Assembly (NCBI GenBank): GCA_015143295.1
Contig: CM026566.1
Location: forward strand, 10,155,072 to 10,219,071
Length of the DNA: 64,000 nucleotides
Direction: 5' to 3'
DNA from: Tetracentron sinense
Taxonomy: Eukaryota > Streptophyta > Magnoliopsida > Trochodendrales > Trochodendraceae
Both the position numbers and the translations under genes were made by a program. Numbering within the stretch: the first letter of the stretch is position 1; every line of letters begins with the position of its first letter. The notes under the pieces were generated by a model. That model was not told where the DNA came from. It saw only the letters and a program-made list of their open reading frames with translations, and did not search any database. Of the stretch, positions 35,165 to 46,144 are shown piece by piece.

Positions 35165-36766
35165 TTTTTTTTTTTTTTTTTGGGAGAAAATACATTTACA
35201 CCCCCTAAGGTTTGACGAAAATACACAGACACCCTCAGGTTTCAGAAAATACAATGGGTACCCCTACTTTTCAAAATATTGACACTTACACCCCTTCCAT
35301 CACTTGACCGTTAGTCAACTGATGGAATAATGATGTCATGGGATAAAATGGTATGAACTACCAAAAATACCCTCACTAAAGTTGTCATTTTTAAATGAAA
35401 TCAAATCTTCTAGGTGATCACGTGTCCTTTTTGACACCCCTTGTGGTGGCCACATGTCCTTTTGGACACCCCTTGAGGTGGCCACGTGTCCTTCTTGACA
35501 CCACTTGAGGTGGCCACGTGTCCTTTTTGACACCCCTTGAGGTGGCCACAAGTCCTTTTTAACACCCCTTGAGATAGCCACGTGTCCTTTTTAACACTTC
35601 TTAAATGGGGTGAGATTCACCCACCCCTATGGTTCACCCGCCCATCCTTGGTTTTTTTTTTTCTAAATATAAATTCTTTTTTTAAAATTTAATAATTGTT
35701 TTCAAGACTTTTTAATATTAAAATATTTTAAAAAATATTCGAAAAACAAAAAACCCAAGGATGGGCTGGTGAACCCTAGGGGTGGATGAATCTAACCCCA
35801 TTTAAGGGGTGTCAAAAAGGACACCCGGCTACCTTAAGATGTCAAAAAGGACACGTGGCCCCCTCAAGGGTTCACCCGCCAATCCTTGGTTTTTTTCTTT
35901 TAAATATTAATTCTTTTTAAAAATATTTAATATTAAAAAAATCTTTAAAACAATTATTAAATTAAAAATAATAATTAATATTTAGAAAAAAAACAAGGAT
36001 GAGCGGGTATCACCATAGGGGTGGGTGAATCCAACCCCATTTAAGGGGTGTCAAAAAGACACGTGGCTTCCTCAAGGGGTGTCAAGGACACGTGGCGACC
36101 TCAAGGGGTGTCAAAAAGGACATGTGGCCACCTCATGGGGTGTCAAAAAGGAGCCGTGGCTACCTCAAGGGGTGTCAAGAAGGACACGTGGTCACCTCAA
36201 GGGGTGTCAAAAAGGACACGTGGTCACCGTAGAGGATTTGGTTTCATTTAAAAATGTAAGGACAATTTCGTATATGAGAAAAATGGAAAATGACAACTTT
36301 AGAGAGGATATTTTTGGTAGTTCATACCATTTTATCCCATGACATCATCATTTCATCAGTTGACTAACGATCAACTGATGGAAGGGGTGTAAGTGTCAAT
36401 ATTTTGAAAAGTAGGGGTACCTAATGTATTTTTTGAAACCTGAGGGAGTCTATGTGTATTTTCATCAAACCTCAGGAGGTGTATGTCGCGCCCCAAAATA
36501 CCCCCTAGGAGTTAAGGGATACTTTAGAGGTGACTATTCATATCTGCCAAACCATCCTAAAATGAATAAGGCTAACATAATACAATAGCAATAATAATGA
36601 GAGTGCGGAAGTCAAACACAAGTGCGGACACGTGAACTAACTTTTTCTTTTCTTCTATAACTTCAAAATAGTATTCCAAGTTAACATATATAAAACAAAT
36701 CAAGTTAAAGGTGGACATGCCCACCTATCAAAATACAAAATGAGAAACCTCGGAATCCTCTCTCTC

Positions 36767-36922
36767 TCAATAATCACTCCCGTGGGGCCAATGATCTAAG
36801 TCCCTTACCTCGGCCTGAGGCTTAACTACCGTCTCCTCATAAGGTTCTTCCTCGCCGTAGTTCTCCTCCACCCAAGGACCCGGGGCACAAATGTCAAAAG
36901 GCACCCGTGCACCTGCCGACAT
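36767..36922 (-). CDS. Conserved acidic microORF, family F LTR (best copy)
   Basis: A 51-codon frame that opens MSAGARVPFDICAPGPWVEE. An acidic stretch with two EEE/EE runs follows, and the frame closes VRDLDHWPHGSDY. The ATG sits in ATGTCGGCAGG, the same context as in families B and C. The Cys and two Trp positions and the D-L-D-x-W-P tail match frames in B and E, and the N-terminal block matches A and D. No known domain, signal peptide or membrane helix is recognised. Its position in the transcribed leader part of an LTR would put it at the 5' end of the element's RNA. It may be a leader peptide or a captured exon end; both are inference. Confidence 0.5.
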   Translation of the reverse strand: MSAGARVPFDICAPGPWVEENYGEEEPYEETVVKPQAEVRDLDHWPHGSDY

Positions 36923-37201
36923 AAAAGTACGGCTGAGTATGGAATACTCAACGAGTACAAGCCACTAGCTAACTATAACAATAACAAAGCACCACAGTAA
37001 TAATCACGATGCATATAATCAATGTAAGAAACACTAGCAACATATAACATTTGGCATTGAACATAGAGAGTTGTAATTATCTTAGCATGTGTGCATGAAT
37101 GCAAAACTCCGATAAATCTCATGTTGGGAAACCTATTTCATGTCTTAGTCTTGCTTGTGAAAATCATGCATTAGTGTCTTGTCTTGTTCTTAACTTGTAT
37201 A

Positions 37202-37519
37202 CTTGTGAGCCAAAGGCTAGCACCCGCACATCCCTGGGCTACCAACCTCCTTGATAATTCATTTACTTGTGAGCCGGAGGCTAGCACCCTTCACTTGGGC
37301 TATAAACCTCCTTGACAATTCCTTTACTTGTGAGCCAGAGGCTAGCACCCTTTACTTGGGCTACCAACCTTCTTGACATGTTCTTGTTCCATTTTCTTGT
37401 GAGCCAGAGGCTAGCACCCGAACATCTCTAGGCTGCCAACCTCCTTGACATGTACATTGTTTCATTTTCTTCTGAGCCAGAGGCTAGTGCCCTTTCACTT
37501 GGGCTACCATCCTCCTTGA
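37202..37519 (-). repeat. Array of five inverted-repeat units, family F
   Basis: Copies of CTTGTGAGCCAGAGGCTAG ... GGGCTACCAACCTCC, the family B unit, with two sub-types differing in the middle (CGCACATCC or TTCACTT). Confidence 0.85.
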
Positions 37520-38356
37520 AATGCATTAGTTTCTTGTTTGATTTATCATGTGCATATACTCTTGAAAACCCGGTTCATGTATGCATACGTGCTTGTGTGC
37601 GTGTCGATAATGACAACCATGATGACAACAATACATGAAGGATAGTGCATCACATTCTACTTCTTAGTCTAAACATGCGAGAATTTAGGTAATCTACATG
37701 GCATTTGGTCAATTCATCATTATAAGAACAATTGCATAAGGCATATTTCCATTTACTTCATTTCATTCATTTACTCCTAGTTTAGGCGTTATATCAAACA
37801 CTTGGTGTGCAACCACATTCATAGTCATTTCATTTCGATTTCTTAATGCATATATTTTATCACACCACATAAAATGTATTCATTATGTTTGAAATGCCCA
37901 TCCACCATTTTTCCAACACACATTCATCAACCAACACGGCATCCAATCGCTTCATCCACATTTCCTCCACCATTCGTTCATACATCCCCACATTCACATT
38001 TATCTTATTTAGGTTTAGGAAATATAGCATATTTCAAGAGAAAGAAGATACAAGATCAAAATCATAATTTTCAAAAGGGAAAACCTAGATCATTGCTAAG
38101 GAAGTTAGTAGAGTGCACTAACTTTGAAGATCAAGCTTAATCTTTGAGGAAACCCTTGATTGAGGATGGTTCTAGATTGGAATCCTCCAAGCTTGATCCC
38201 TTGATCTCAATCCCAAGATCCCCTATTGGATTTCTCCTTCAATCTCCCCTTCTCCTTTCCCCTTCTTTCTCTCCTCTAGGTTTAGGAAATCTCCCCATTG
38301 AGATCCCTCAACAAGACAATGGTTTAAAACCCTCAAATCCGGCACCAGTTACTGCA

Positions 38357-38575
38357 TGCGATCGATCGCACACTAGCTATGATCGATCACAGGTCAATGC
38401 GATCGATTGCACATGGATGCGATCTATCGCACATGAACCAGAACACTTTGTCTGATTTCTCCCTGTATGCGATCTATCGGACCTGGCATCCCATCTATCG
38501 CATATGATCCAGAAAGTTTGGAGGTCATTTCGCCTGCATGCGATCGATCGTACCGGACTTGCGATCGATGGCACT
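38357..38575 (-). promoter_or_regulatory. GCGATCGATCGC palindrome cluster, family F U3
   Basis: About eight sites of the type TGCGATCGATCGCA with variants GCGATCTATCGC. The core GATCGATC is the same as in other families, but the outer bases are changed symmetrically from CCG..CGG to GCG..CGC. Confidence 0.5.
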
Positions 38576-38831
38576 TCCAAATTTTGTTGTTTTCCTTCAT
38601 TTTTCCCTTACTTTTGGTATTTTGGCCATAACTTTTTACTCGTTCGTCGGATTTTGACGATTCAACTTGCGTTGGATTCGTCTTTCGAAAAGGCACATTT
38701 CTAACATTTTAGAATTTCAATTTCTTCCTTATTTATTAATTAGACTATGTGAAAGGCCAATTGGATATGAAAGTGCTATTCATTAAAGATGGAAAAGTCC
38801 AGGGTGCTACAGTGTAAATGTATTTTTTACT

Positions 38832-38915
38832 CTTTTTTTTTTAAGCCTCCTAGTGGGGGAGGAGGGTTAGGAAAGACCCCTACCAGTTTTATTAAGGGCA
38901 AAAGAAACAAAGAAC
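38832..38915 (-). repeat. Dispersed short repeat, second copy (probable retroposon tail)
   Basis: On the minus strand it reads TTAATAAAACTGGTAGGGG, CCTCCTCCCCC, then an A run. It matches 28725-28795 and adjoins the foldback end. Confidence 0.4.
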
Positions 38916-39635
38916 AATGGAGGGACATAAACCTTACCCTTAGCCAACCAACCCAAACAAACCACTTACCTGAGTTAACACCTGATGTTGAATAAAAAAG
39001 ACTTGTCAATTCGAATCATGTCTTTGATGATCCAAGGTAACTTAGAGGAGTTTGAGAATGATTTTCTTTCAAGAGAGGAGCAAGCTTCTTTGGAGAGAAT
39101 CCAATGACAGCCATACTTAAGAGCCTAGTTATAGGGAGTGATTTCATATATCGACTCAAAGTTAATTAATAATACTCATAGTCGATTTTGTATTAGTTAT
39201 CGTCCCTAATAGATAGATGTTGAGCGATACTAAATTTAATGGTCCATGTGGATGAATAAGTAGACTCGAAAATGTAATTTTATTTTTATTATTGTTTTTT
39301 GTTTTTTATTGTTGATTAAGGAGATGATTCCTCTTCATATAATTTATACTCTATATAAATAGGCGGATAAGGCAATATGAAAAAAGAACATGGATGTTCA
39401 CAAACGCATACAACCATACGATCCGCAAATCCAACAATACGCATAGAACCATACGGTCGATAGATCCAATAGTCTCCATTAGTCTCCATTACACGTGTTT
39501 TTTTACAAAAATTTCCGTAAATGCATTTTCACACATAATAGATGATGTGATGGCAGTCGTTGAATCTCCCGACTGTATGGTTGTGTACCAGTGTGAAGTG
39601 TGAACATAGGTGTACTTTTTCATGCGTCTCCCTAT

Positions 39636-39640
<5 letters not shown>

Positions 39641-39719
<79 letters not shown>
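39641..39719 (+). repeat. (CT)n(AT)n microsatellite
   Basis: About 12 CT followed by about 26 TA dinucleotides. The ORFs of repeated SL or YI residues here are artefacts. Confidence 0.95.
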
Positions 39720-39720
<1 letters not shown>

Positions 39721-40628
39721 TATGTATGTAAAACCTTTTGGCATTCTCTACGCATGTGACATAGCAACCTTTGAAAGAATTTTGAAGTAGGCCATTCTCG
39801 ATACTCTGGCACAGCAAAGCATGGTAACATGGAGAATTTGTAGTTGTAACTAATCACTAAGCTCAGGTGTGAGTGATCACCAATAAAATAAGATTTTTAA
39901 CTTTTAAAACAGGGATCCCACTCAACAAAACAAAAAGATTCATGGGTAAGGTGTTCGTTATGAATTCCGAAGGGAACAAGACATATGAATTCATTCATTC
40001 ATATATAGTTCCTTTAAAGTTTAACTATTTGATAAACTAATTTTAAAATTAAAAGTTAGATGGATGCATGAGATGATGGATGCAAGAATGACTTGGACTA
40101 ATTGAGTTACCTAAATTAAGATTTTACAAAAGCAAAAGAAAGTAGAAAAGTAGAGTAAAAATATGTGCTTTATTATAGGCACAAAAGGAATATAGCTAGG
40201 AAGGCCCACAAGACATCTATCATTCAATTTCAGGTCGGGATAATATAAAAAGCACAAGATCACAACCTAGAATTTTAAGATTCATAAAGAAAATGAAACG
40301 AAATGAGATCTCCTATCATTTCCTAGGCCAAATTTAAGAAAAAGAAAACTAAGTTTAAATCCATAAATGGCTAATAAAGCTAAGATAACATAGAGAAGAC
40401 AAAGAGTTGAAAGAAATTAAAAAAACAAATAAAGGGCGGAAGAGAAATGTACTCAAACTGAGGTTATATACTTTATAAGCTCAAAAGGGATAACCAAAAA
40501 GACCTCTCACACTGTTTTGACCTAAGTAACCAAAGTGTGGAGCAAGAGCACGAGTTTTTTTTTTTTGACATGAGTGATAGCATCAAATTTCATTTCAAGA
40601 TAGAGTTGAGAGCACCTCTAGAGCGTCG

Positions 40629-40673
<45 letters not shown>
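40629..40673 (+). repeat. (GT)n(AT)n microsatellite
   Basis: About 16 GT followed by 6-7 AT dinucleotides. Confidence 0.95.
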
Positions 40674-41323
40674 GTAACTTAACTGAACCCAAACAAATAA
40701 AAACATAGAACGATCTTAAAATAAATTACATTTAAATAATATATGTACAAAATTGTAAATCCTAAAAAGAGAAGTTAACTGCTTTTAATTTAATAGTAGA
40801 AAAGGAGATGTCGATTCTCACCTATAGCTACTGTCAACCAACACTGCCAAACCATATGGGTGTAAAAGTAAATAACTGAAAATTAAAAGTAAATAAATAA
40901 ATAAAAACAAAAGCTAAAAAAGACTAAAGGTTTCTTCTGACACAAGCTACAACAATTGATTGTAATGAAAACAAAGAAAATGTGAAAAGTGAAAAGACTT
41001 ATTCTTTCCCATAAGAGTTAAAACAATTTTTAAACAAAATTAATAATAAAAGACTGCCTATGTCTTCCTCACGCAAATTAAGGACTAGAAAATCGCACCA
41101 CGCTCTCGACACTAATCCACTCTCAAACCATGAGAGTGAGGTTTGAGAGCGGGAGAAGATAGGAAAGTTGGCTGTTTGGGTTTCTAAGGTTTAAACAAGA
41201 AAACTATGATGAAGTAAATATGTAGGCCAAACCCATTAAACCTGTAAAGAGATCAACCTCGAAACTACAAGTGGCGTGTGATAGCCATGTTACAGTTGAA
41301 TCCCAGAGATATTATATAAAGCA

Positions 41324-41837
41324 TGTTAGGAATTTATGGGTCGGACTGGGCCTGACCCGAGCTTTTGATCCGCCCACATGGGTTGCGGGTCATGAGAGCC
41401 CAGATGGATAGTCCATGTAGGGAATTTGATGAGTTCAAATAACCTTCATGTTATCCACTAACACAATAATAGGGATAACTTCCCAAGAGATTGTGAGTTA
41501 GTGGGAGACTATTCTATATAAAATAATTCCTTATCAGAAGAATACACGTATCTTCCATAATTCTCTTCTCTCTCAGAAAAAAGAAATTCTCCCTGTGAGA
41601 ATATCAAAGCTCTCTCTCTTGGATTTGAACCGTGGAATCAAAAGGGGAAACTCGATCGTAGCTACCCTTCATCCTACGAGAACAGGACGTACATGGGGGC
41701 TAAAGAGGATCATGACAGTGTAACGAATCGACGAAGGATCCGGGTCTTCCGCTATTGAGTAAGAACTCTAACCCGGTCCATATTTATCTGCAGGGTCATA
41801 TTTAATTGCCCTATGCATGTGGATAAATTATATAACA
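41324..41837 (+). repeat. 5' LTR of the outer copia fossil (514 bp)
   Basis: Opens TGTTAGGAATTTATGGG, closes AATTATATAACA, and is followed after one base by the primer site. Contains TATATAAAATAATTCC near 41515, a plausible TATA region. Unlike the 2.2-kb copia LTR at 19492. Confidence 0.85.
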
Positions 41838-41838
41838 A

Positions 41839-41850
41839 TGGTATCAGAGC
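41839..41850 (+). other. Primer-binding site of the outer copia
   Basis: TGGTATCAGAGC, initiator tRNA-Met type, one base after the LTR. Confidence 0.9.
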
Positions 41851-42851
41851 CAAGTTAGGCTCGTTTCGATTCAGTTTGCTGAATAATATGTTTTGTTATT
41901 TTATGCGAAATTATTATGGATTTTTTATGTAATAATTTGAAAAGATTTTTCCAAAATTATTTATTGGGTTGTGTTCTACTTATCAAGATGAACAAACCGA
42001 TTTAATTTTGTGTAAAAAAGAATTTTGTGAGAGAGGAAATTCAAATCCTATTTTTTAGAATCTAAGTTTTCCTCCATCTTTGTGCAATTTTTTGAAGGCC
42101 TTAATAAATTAATCCAGGTGTTTTAAGGACCTAATGTCATAGAGGGCCGCGAGATCTTCGAAACAGTATTTTATTTGTATTTTTTGGGTTAAAAACGAGT
42201 AAGATATGGTCTTCTAAAGTAGGTCTCGAGTAAATCAAATTTGTTTTGATTTTGGATGAGCCCACCCTTGCATGAGTCTTTTTTTTTTAGAGGACTGGAC
42301 CATGGCGCCACGTGGACTGCCACGTCACTAACCATGAGGGTTGGTATGCCATGTGTAGAGACCCGAAATTTAGTTTTTCGGCATTCGTGCCATTTACATA
42401 AATTCCTTAGAATATGCGTCCAATTTTAAATACATGTGTTCCTATGAAATTTAATGTGAAATGCCTAAATTAGTAAACTCTTATACAATAATAATAACAG
42501 TGATTAACTTATTATTATTATTAAATTAAAAGTTTTTAAGGGACACCTCAATTCTTAAAATTAGCCTAAGGTATCTATTTTCTAACTTTTATGAGTATAG
42601 GAGTTTAAACTTTGAGTTCTTAGTATTAACCCAAATATTTTGAGATTCGCGTTTACCTTCATCCAACTTGATGAGAAATTTTAACCTCTATAAACTTGAA
42701 ATTAGGGTTTGTCTATAGATAAGAAATTGTTCCCCTTCGAATAACGGTTCCAATGCAAGTTGAATCGTCCAATTCTGATAACCGAGTCAAAAGTTATGGG
42801 CAAAATACCGGAGCAAGGTTCAGAAAAAAAAAAAAAAAAAAAGAGGGATCT

Positions 42852-42929
42852 GACCGATCGGCCAACTAGCGCCGATCGATCGGTGGTGGTGGGGATCGAT
42901 CGGCCAAAATTCGCCGATCGATCGGTGGA
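42852..42929 (+). promoter_or_regulatory. CGATCG palindrome cluster and nearby TATA box, element D U3
   Basis: Four sites such as CCGATCGATCGGTGG, about 65 bp upstream of CTATAAATAA at 42993. The copy in the 3' LTR is at 50994-51068, with its TATA at about 51132. Confidence 0.55.
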
Positions 42930-43334
42930 TGCTGAAATATGCGCGAAAATGCTGATTTTTTGATTTTTTAAGTTCTCTTTGGTCCCCAAACTCTATAAAT
43001 AACCCTCCAACTCGTGAGTTAGGGTTTCCATAGGCTTCTAAACCTAAAAGAGAGAAAAGAGAGAGCTTTCTAAGAGATCAAAAGGGGGAATATTGAGGAG
43101 TTCAAGAATTAGATCAAAATAAAGGAAGAATGAGGCTTGGAGATCGATACACAGCCTTATTCGCAAGCGATAGATCGTACGGAAGCGATCAAGTGAGGTA
43201 AATAACAGATCTAGTATTCAATATTTTGAATAGTTAATCTAGAATAATGAATAAAAAGGAGTAAATCAAAGGAAAGATGTAAAGATGGGTAGGATCCATG
43301 AATTTGTCAATGATTTTTGTTTATTATGGCTGAT

Positions 43335-43790
43335 CTGTTAAAATAGGAGGTGAAGAACCCATTTATGAAATTGTTTATTTATTCTTGATGGTTAAATTAG
43401 GATGTGAAGAATTTAGTGAAGATATTGTCTCATTGTTTTGATGGATAAAAATAGGATGTGAAAAACCATGATTATAGTCTCTGTGATTGAAGGATTAATA
43501 TAAGATGTGAAGAACTAGATTTTTAGTTTTTAGTTCATGATTCCTGGATGATTAAACTAGAATGTGAAGAGTTGTAATTATGATCATAATTTATTACTAG
43601 TGAAGGATTAAATTAGAATGTGAAGTACCCAGTTGTTATATAGTTTTTATTATTTATTGAGTTGATGTAGAGGATTTATTGATGATATATTTTATTATCA
43701 TTAGAATGTTAAAATAGGATGTGAAGAACCTATTACAGATACTGCTTTATTATCATGGAATTATTATGTTAGGATGTGAAGAATCATGTA
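43335..43790 (+). repeat. Spaced GGATGTGAAGAA repeats, element D leader
   Basis: Eight copies of TTAAATTAGGATGTGAAGAA-like sequence at roughly 50-bp spacing with diverged spacers. The 3' LTR (51475-51980) has nine. Confidence 0.8.
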
Positions 43791-44460
43791 TAATTTATTT
43801 ATGATTCAACATTGAGATTTTTGAAAGTTATTGAAGTGTGCAAATTTATGAGAAGAATGAGATGGCGGATGGATTGAATGGATGATTTAATTGTGATATT
43901 TAATGACGTTTGAGTTGATTTTATGTTTAACAATTTAAGAAAATTATTATTAATTTAAAAGGATTACGATTAGGATATTGATCTTGATTAAACAAACAAG
44001 GGATTTTGACAATGAAATCAGATCGTAATCTAGGAATATTTTTAAGACCAACTGTGATTTTTTTATTGGTGAATCATTATAAATATGATGGTTTGTAGAT
44101 TGCTTTTATGTTCCTAATACATGATATACCATTGGGTAAACGAACCTCTGATGAAAGTCAAGCTTGCCTAGGCCTAGTTAACGTAGTGGTATGGGACGCT
44201 ATGGTGAGATGTCCTATGGCCCTTGACGGTTAGTCTTAAGTGAAATTTAAATAAGATGTGTATCATTTTGCACTCACGAATGAAAAAGATGCAAAAGTAT
44301 GAATAAAGAATTAAAGATATTAATGAAATGTAAGTAAGACCAAAATCAAAGTAAAAAAATTATGTAAGTAAGAAAGAAAGACACAAGAAAGTGATAATGC
44401 ATGTTGTGTTGTGCACTACCGGATACCATCAGAAAGGGAGAGATGTATGTCAAAGTAAGT

Positions 44461-44511
44461 AAACCGTCGTACCGGAAAATGTACTAAGTCGTCCGTACCG
44501 GAGAATGTACG
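44461..44511 (+). repeat. Two short hairpin units, element D leader
   Basis: GTACCGGAAAATGTAC and CGTACCGGAGAATGTACG, inverted-repeat arms around CGGAxAAT. Counterpart of the family E array. Confidence 0.65.
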
Positions 44512-44982
44512 AAGGGTGGTATCTCGGTAAAGTAAAGTATAGTAACCCCTTTCCTTATACGGTAAAGCGGTATTTTAAGTTATTATTAATGCATGTGAAT
44601 GTGTTGTTCATGGGATGATAATGTATGAAGTATAAAGAGTAAGAAAAGAAAGATCTCTAAAGATGCTAATGCCTTGCTTCAAGATAAGTTTCCCAGGGTA
44701 TTAGCTATCTGGCTTCAAGAAAGATCACAAAGAAAAGTAAAAAAAGAAGAAAAGTAAGAAAAAGAAAAGAAAAGTAAGAAAATGAGAAATGTAAGAAAGT
44801 AAGAAAAGAAAGAAAGAAACTGACGTAATGTATTTGGTTGTTTTCCGCACTCTGATTATGTATGTGAACTGATGTATGAATATTTAAAATGCATATAATT
44901 TAATGTTCATTATATTGTTCACTATGGTCTGTTATATATGCGGAGTAACTCGTTACTCTGCTGATGACTTTTGTTGTCGGCA

Positions 44983-45105
44983 GGTTCAGGTTCAGGTTCA
45001 GGTGCAGGTTTTGACATTTGTGCTCCCGGACATTGGGAAGAGGAAGAGTGTATCGAGGAACTCGAAGCTGACTATCCCGAAGAGGAGCGGGATCTTGATT
45101 GTTAG
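44983..45105 (+). CDS. Conserved acidic microORF, element D 5' LTR
   Basis: A frame with a Gly-Ser repeat start, then GFDICAPGHWEEEECIEEL and an acidic tail ending RDLDC. FDICAPG is shared with families E and F. A related frame is in the 3' LTR from about 53178. It is preceded by the stem-loop GAGTAACTCGTTACTC. Translation is unproven. Confidence 0.4.
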   Translation, partial: GSGSGSGAGFDICAPGHWEEEECIEELEADYPEEERDLDC

Positions 45106-45391
45106 CCCTATTGTTGGATTTTATTTATTAGTAGTCAGGTTCAGAGAGACTTTAATTGACTTGTTAGGGATTTATGTTTATTTAATTTTGATTTATGAGC
45201 ATGATGAATGATCAGGATTCATTTTATTTCAGTTGTAATAAGGATTATGGATTTAGTTGATGTTTTAATCGAAGAAATTTTTAAGTTCAGATTTTAGTAT
45301 GCCTTTAAAGCTTATTAACTGGATTAAGTCAAGTAAGTCACGTGCCAAGATCTCACATCCTCCCAGGTGGGGTTTTGGGAAGTGACAGAAA

Positions 45392-45403
45392 TGGTATCAG
45401 AGC
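45392..45403 (+). other. Primer-binding site of element D
   Basis: TGGTATCAGAGC, four bases after the 5' LTR. Confidence 0.9.
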
Positions 45404-46100
45404 AAAGGCATTAGGTCACCTAGGGCTAAGTGTCTTCTAAGTTGGAACTTGGATTATTTTACTCCGGGTCTGATACCAGATGTCGTATCAGAGCAAAAGA
45501 CTTTAGGCCGCAGGGGATAGTTTTAGGATCATGATGATTAAAGAGTTTTATTAAGATAGAAAAATGAATTAGTCTTAGAGCCGAATTGATACCATGATGG
45601 ATGTGGTGTCATTAGGTTCGCTAAGACTTAGGTTGGTTATGAAATTGTATGCTAATACAAGTTATTGTATGTTATTATATGCTATTATGAGTTTGAAATG
45701 ACACAGTGATAATTATATGTTAAGATGACTTGTGTCCAAGTTAGACACAAGTTATTCTTAAATTGGGGTCGGATAACAATGAAGCTAATGCATTTGGTTC
45801 CTTAAGGTTAAGTATATTAGATGGAAAAATCCTAAGCGAATAAGATTGAAATTCTTTAAGACATAGATTTTAGACTCATTGTAAATCTAGGTTAAAATGA
45901 TTTCAAGTTAGACTTATGTTTTTATTGATTGTTCTCAAGACCTACGTCATAAGGCGTAATAACTAAGGTCGCTATTATTCAAATTTTATTATTTTGTTTA
46001 TAAAATCTCTATGATAATTGTAAATATGTTATTATATTATTATATGTGAAACATGATATGTTATATAATATATGATTGTGCACCTGATTGCAACACGTAG

Positions 46101-46144
<44 letters not shown>

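Larger units (their letters stand above)
36484..38811 (-). mobile_element. Solo LTR, gypsy-type family F (2328 bp)
   Basis: Ends TGTCGCGCCCC and GGGTGCTACA with the 5-bp duplicate gtgta (36479-36483 and 38812-38816), which places it inside the right arm of the foldback element. It carries the shared U3 block (38630-38690), the CGATCG cluster, five inverted-repeat units, a perfect GAGTA/TACTC stem-loop and the best-preserved acidic microORF. Confidence 0.9.
35182..38831. mobile_element. Foldback element with internal tandem repeats, split by solo LTR F
   Basis: Terminal inverted repeats of about 215 bp (left from ATACATTTACACCCCCTAAGG; right at 36226-36483 and 38812-38831). Inside each lie about six tandem units of roughly 33 bp with CACGTGTCC and TTTGACACCCCTTGAGG. 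The units are in opposite orientation on the two sides (35410-35600 and 36040-36235) around nested smaller palindromes. Poly-T flanks on both sides could hide a 9-bp duplicate. No transposase seen. Open frames in the repeats are by-products of periodicity. Confidence 0.75.
38916..41323. other. Gene-free interval with microsatellites
   Basis: About 2.4 kb with no supported gene. Open frames are short and unlike known proteins. Contains two long microsatellites listed separately. Confidence 0.6.
42354..45387 (+). repeat. 5' LTR of element D
   Basis: Modules in order: shared U3 block (about 42730-42810), CGATCG cluster 42852-42929, TATA box CTATAAATAA at 42993-43002, GGATGTGAAGAA array, hairpin units 44461-44511, AG-rich run 44735-44820, box TTCCGCACTCTGATTATG (44847-44864), stem-loop and acidic frame. 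The TATA position makes everything after about 43025 transcribed leader (R-U5). Confidence 0.85.

Noticed and set aside
36025-36342. Two overlapping frames of about 67-105 codons rich in KGCQKGHVA-like repeats
   Set aside because: They arise from the 33-bp tandem repeat of the foldback element; the period is a multiple of three, which keeps frames open.
39529-39790. Frames with long IYIYIY or SLSLSL runs
   Set aside because: Translation of the (CT)n(AT)n microsatellite.
40545-40625. T-run followed by GACATGAGTGATAGCATC as a possible antisense LINE tail
   Set aside because: No target duplicate or second copy in the window to support it.
45392-45403. Possible tRNA-Met gene fragments at TGGTATCAGAGC sites
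   Set aside because: Only the 12-base complement of the tRNA 3' end is present beside LTRs; these are primer-binding sites.
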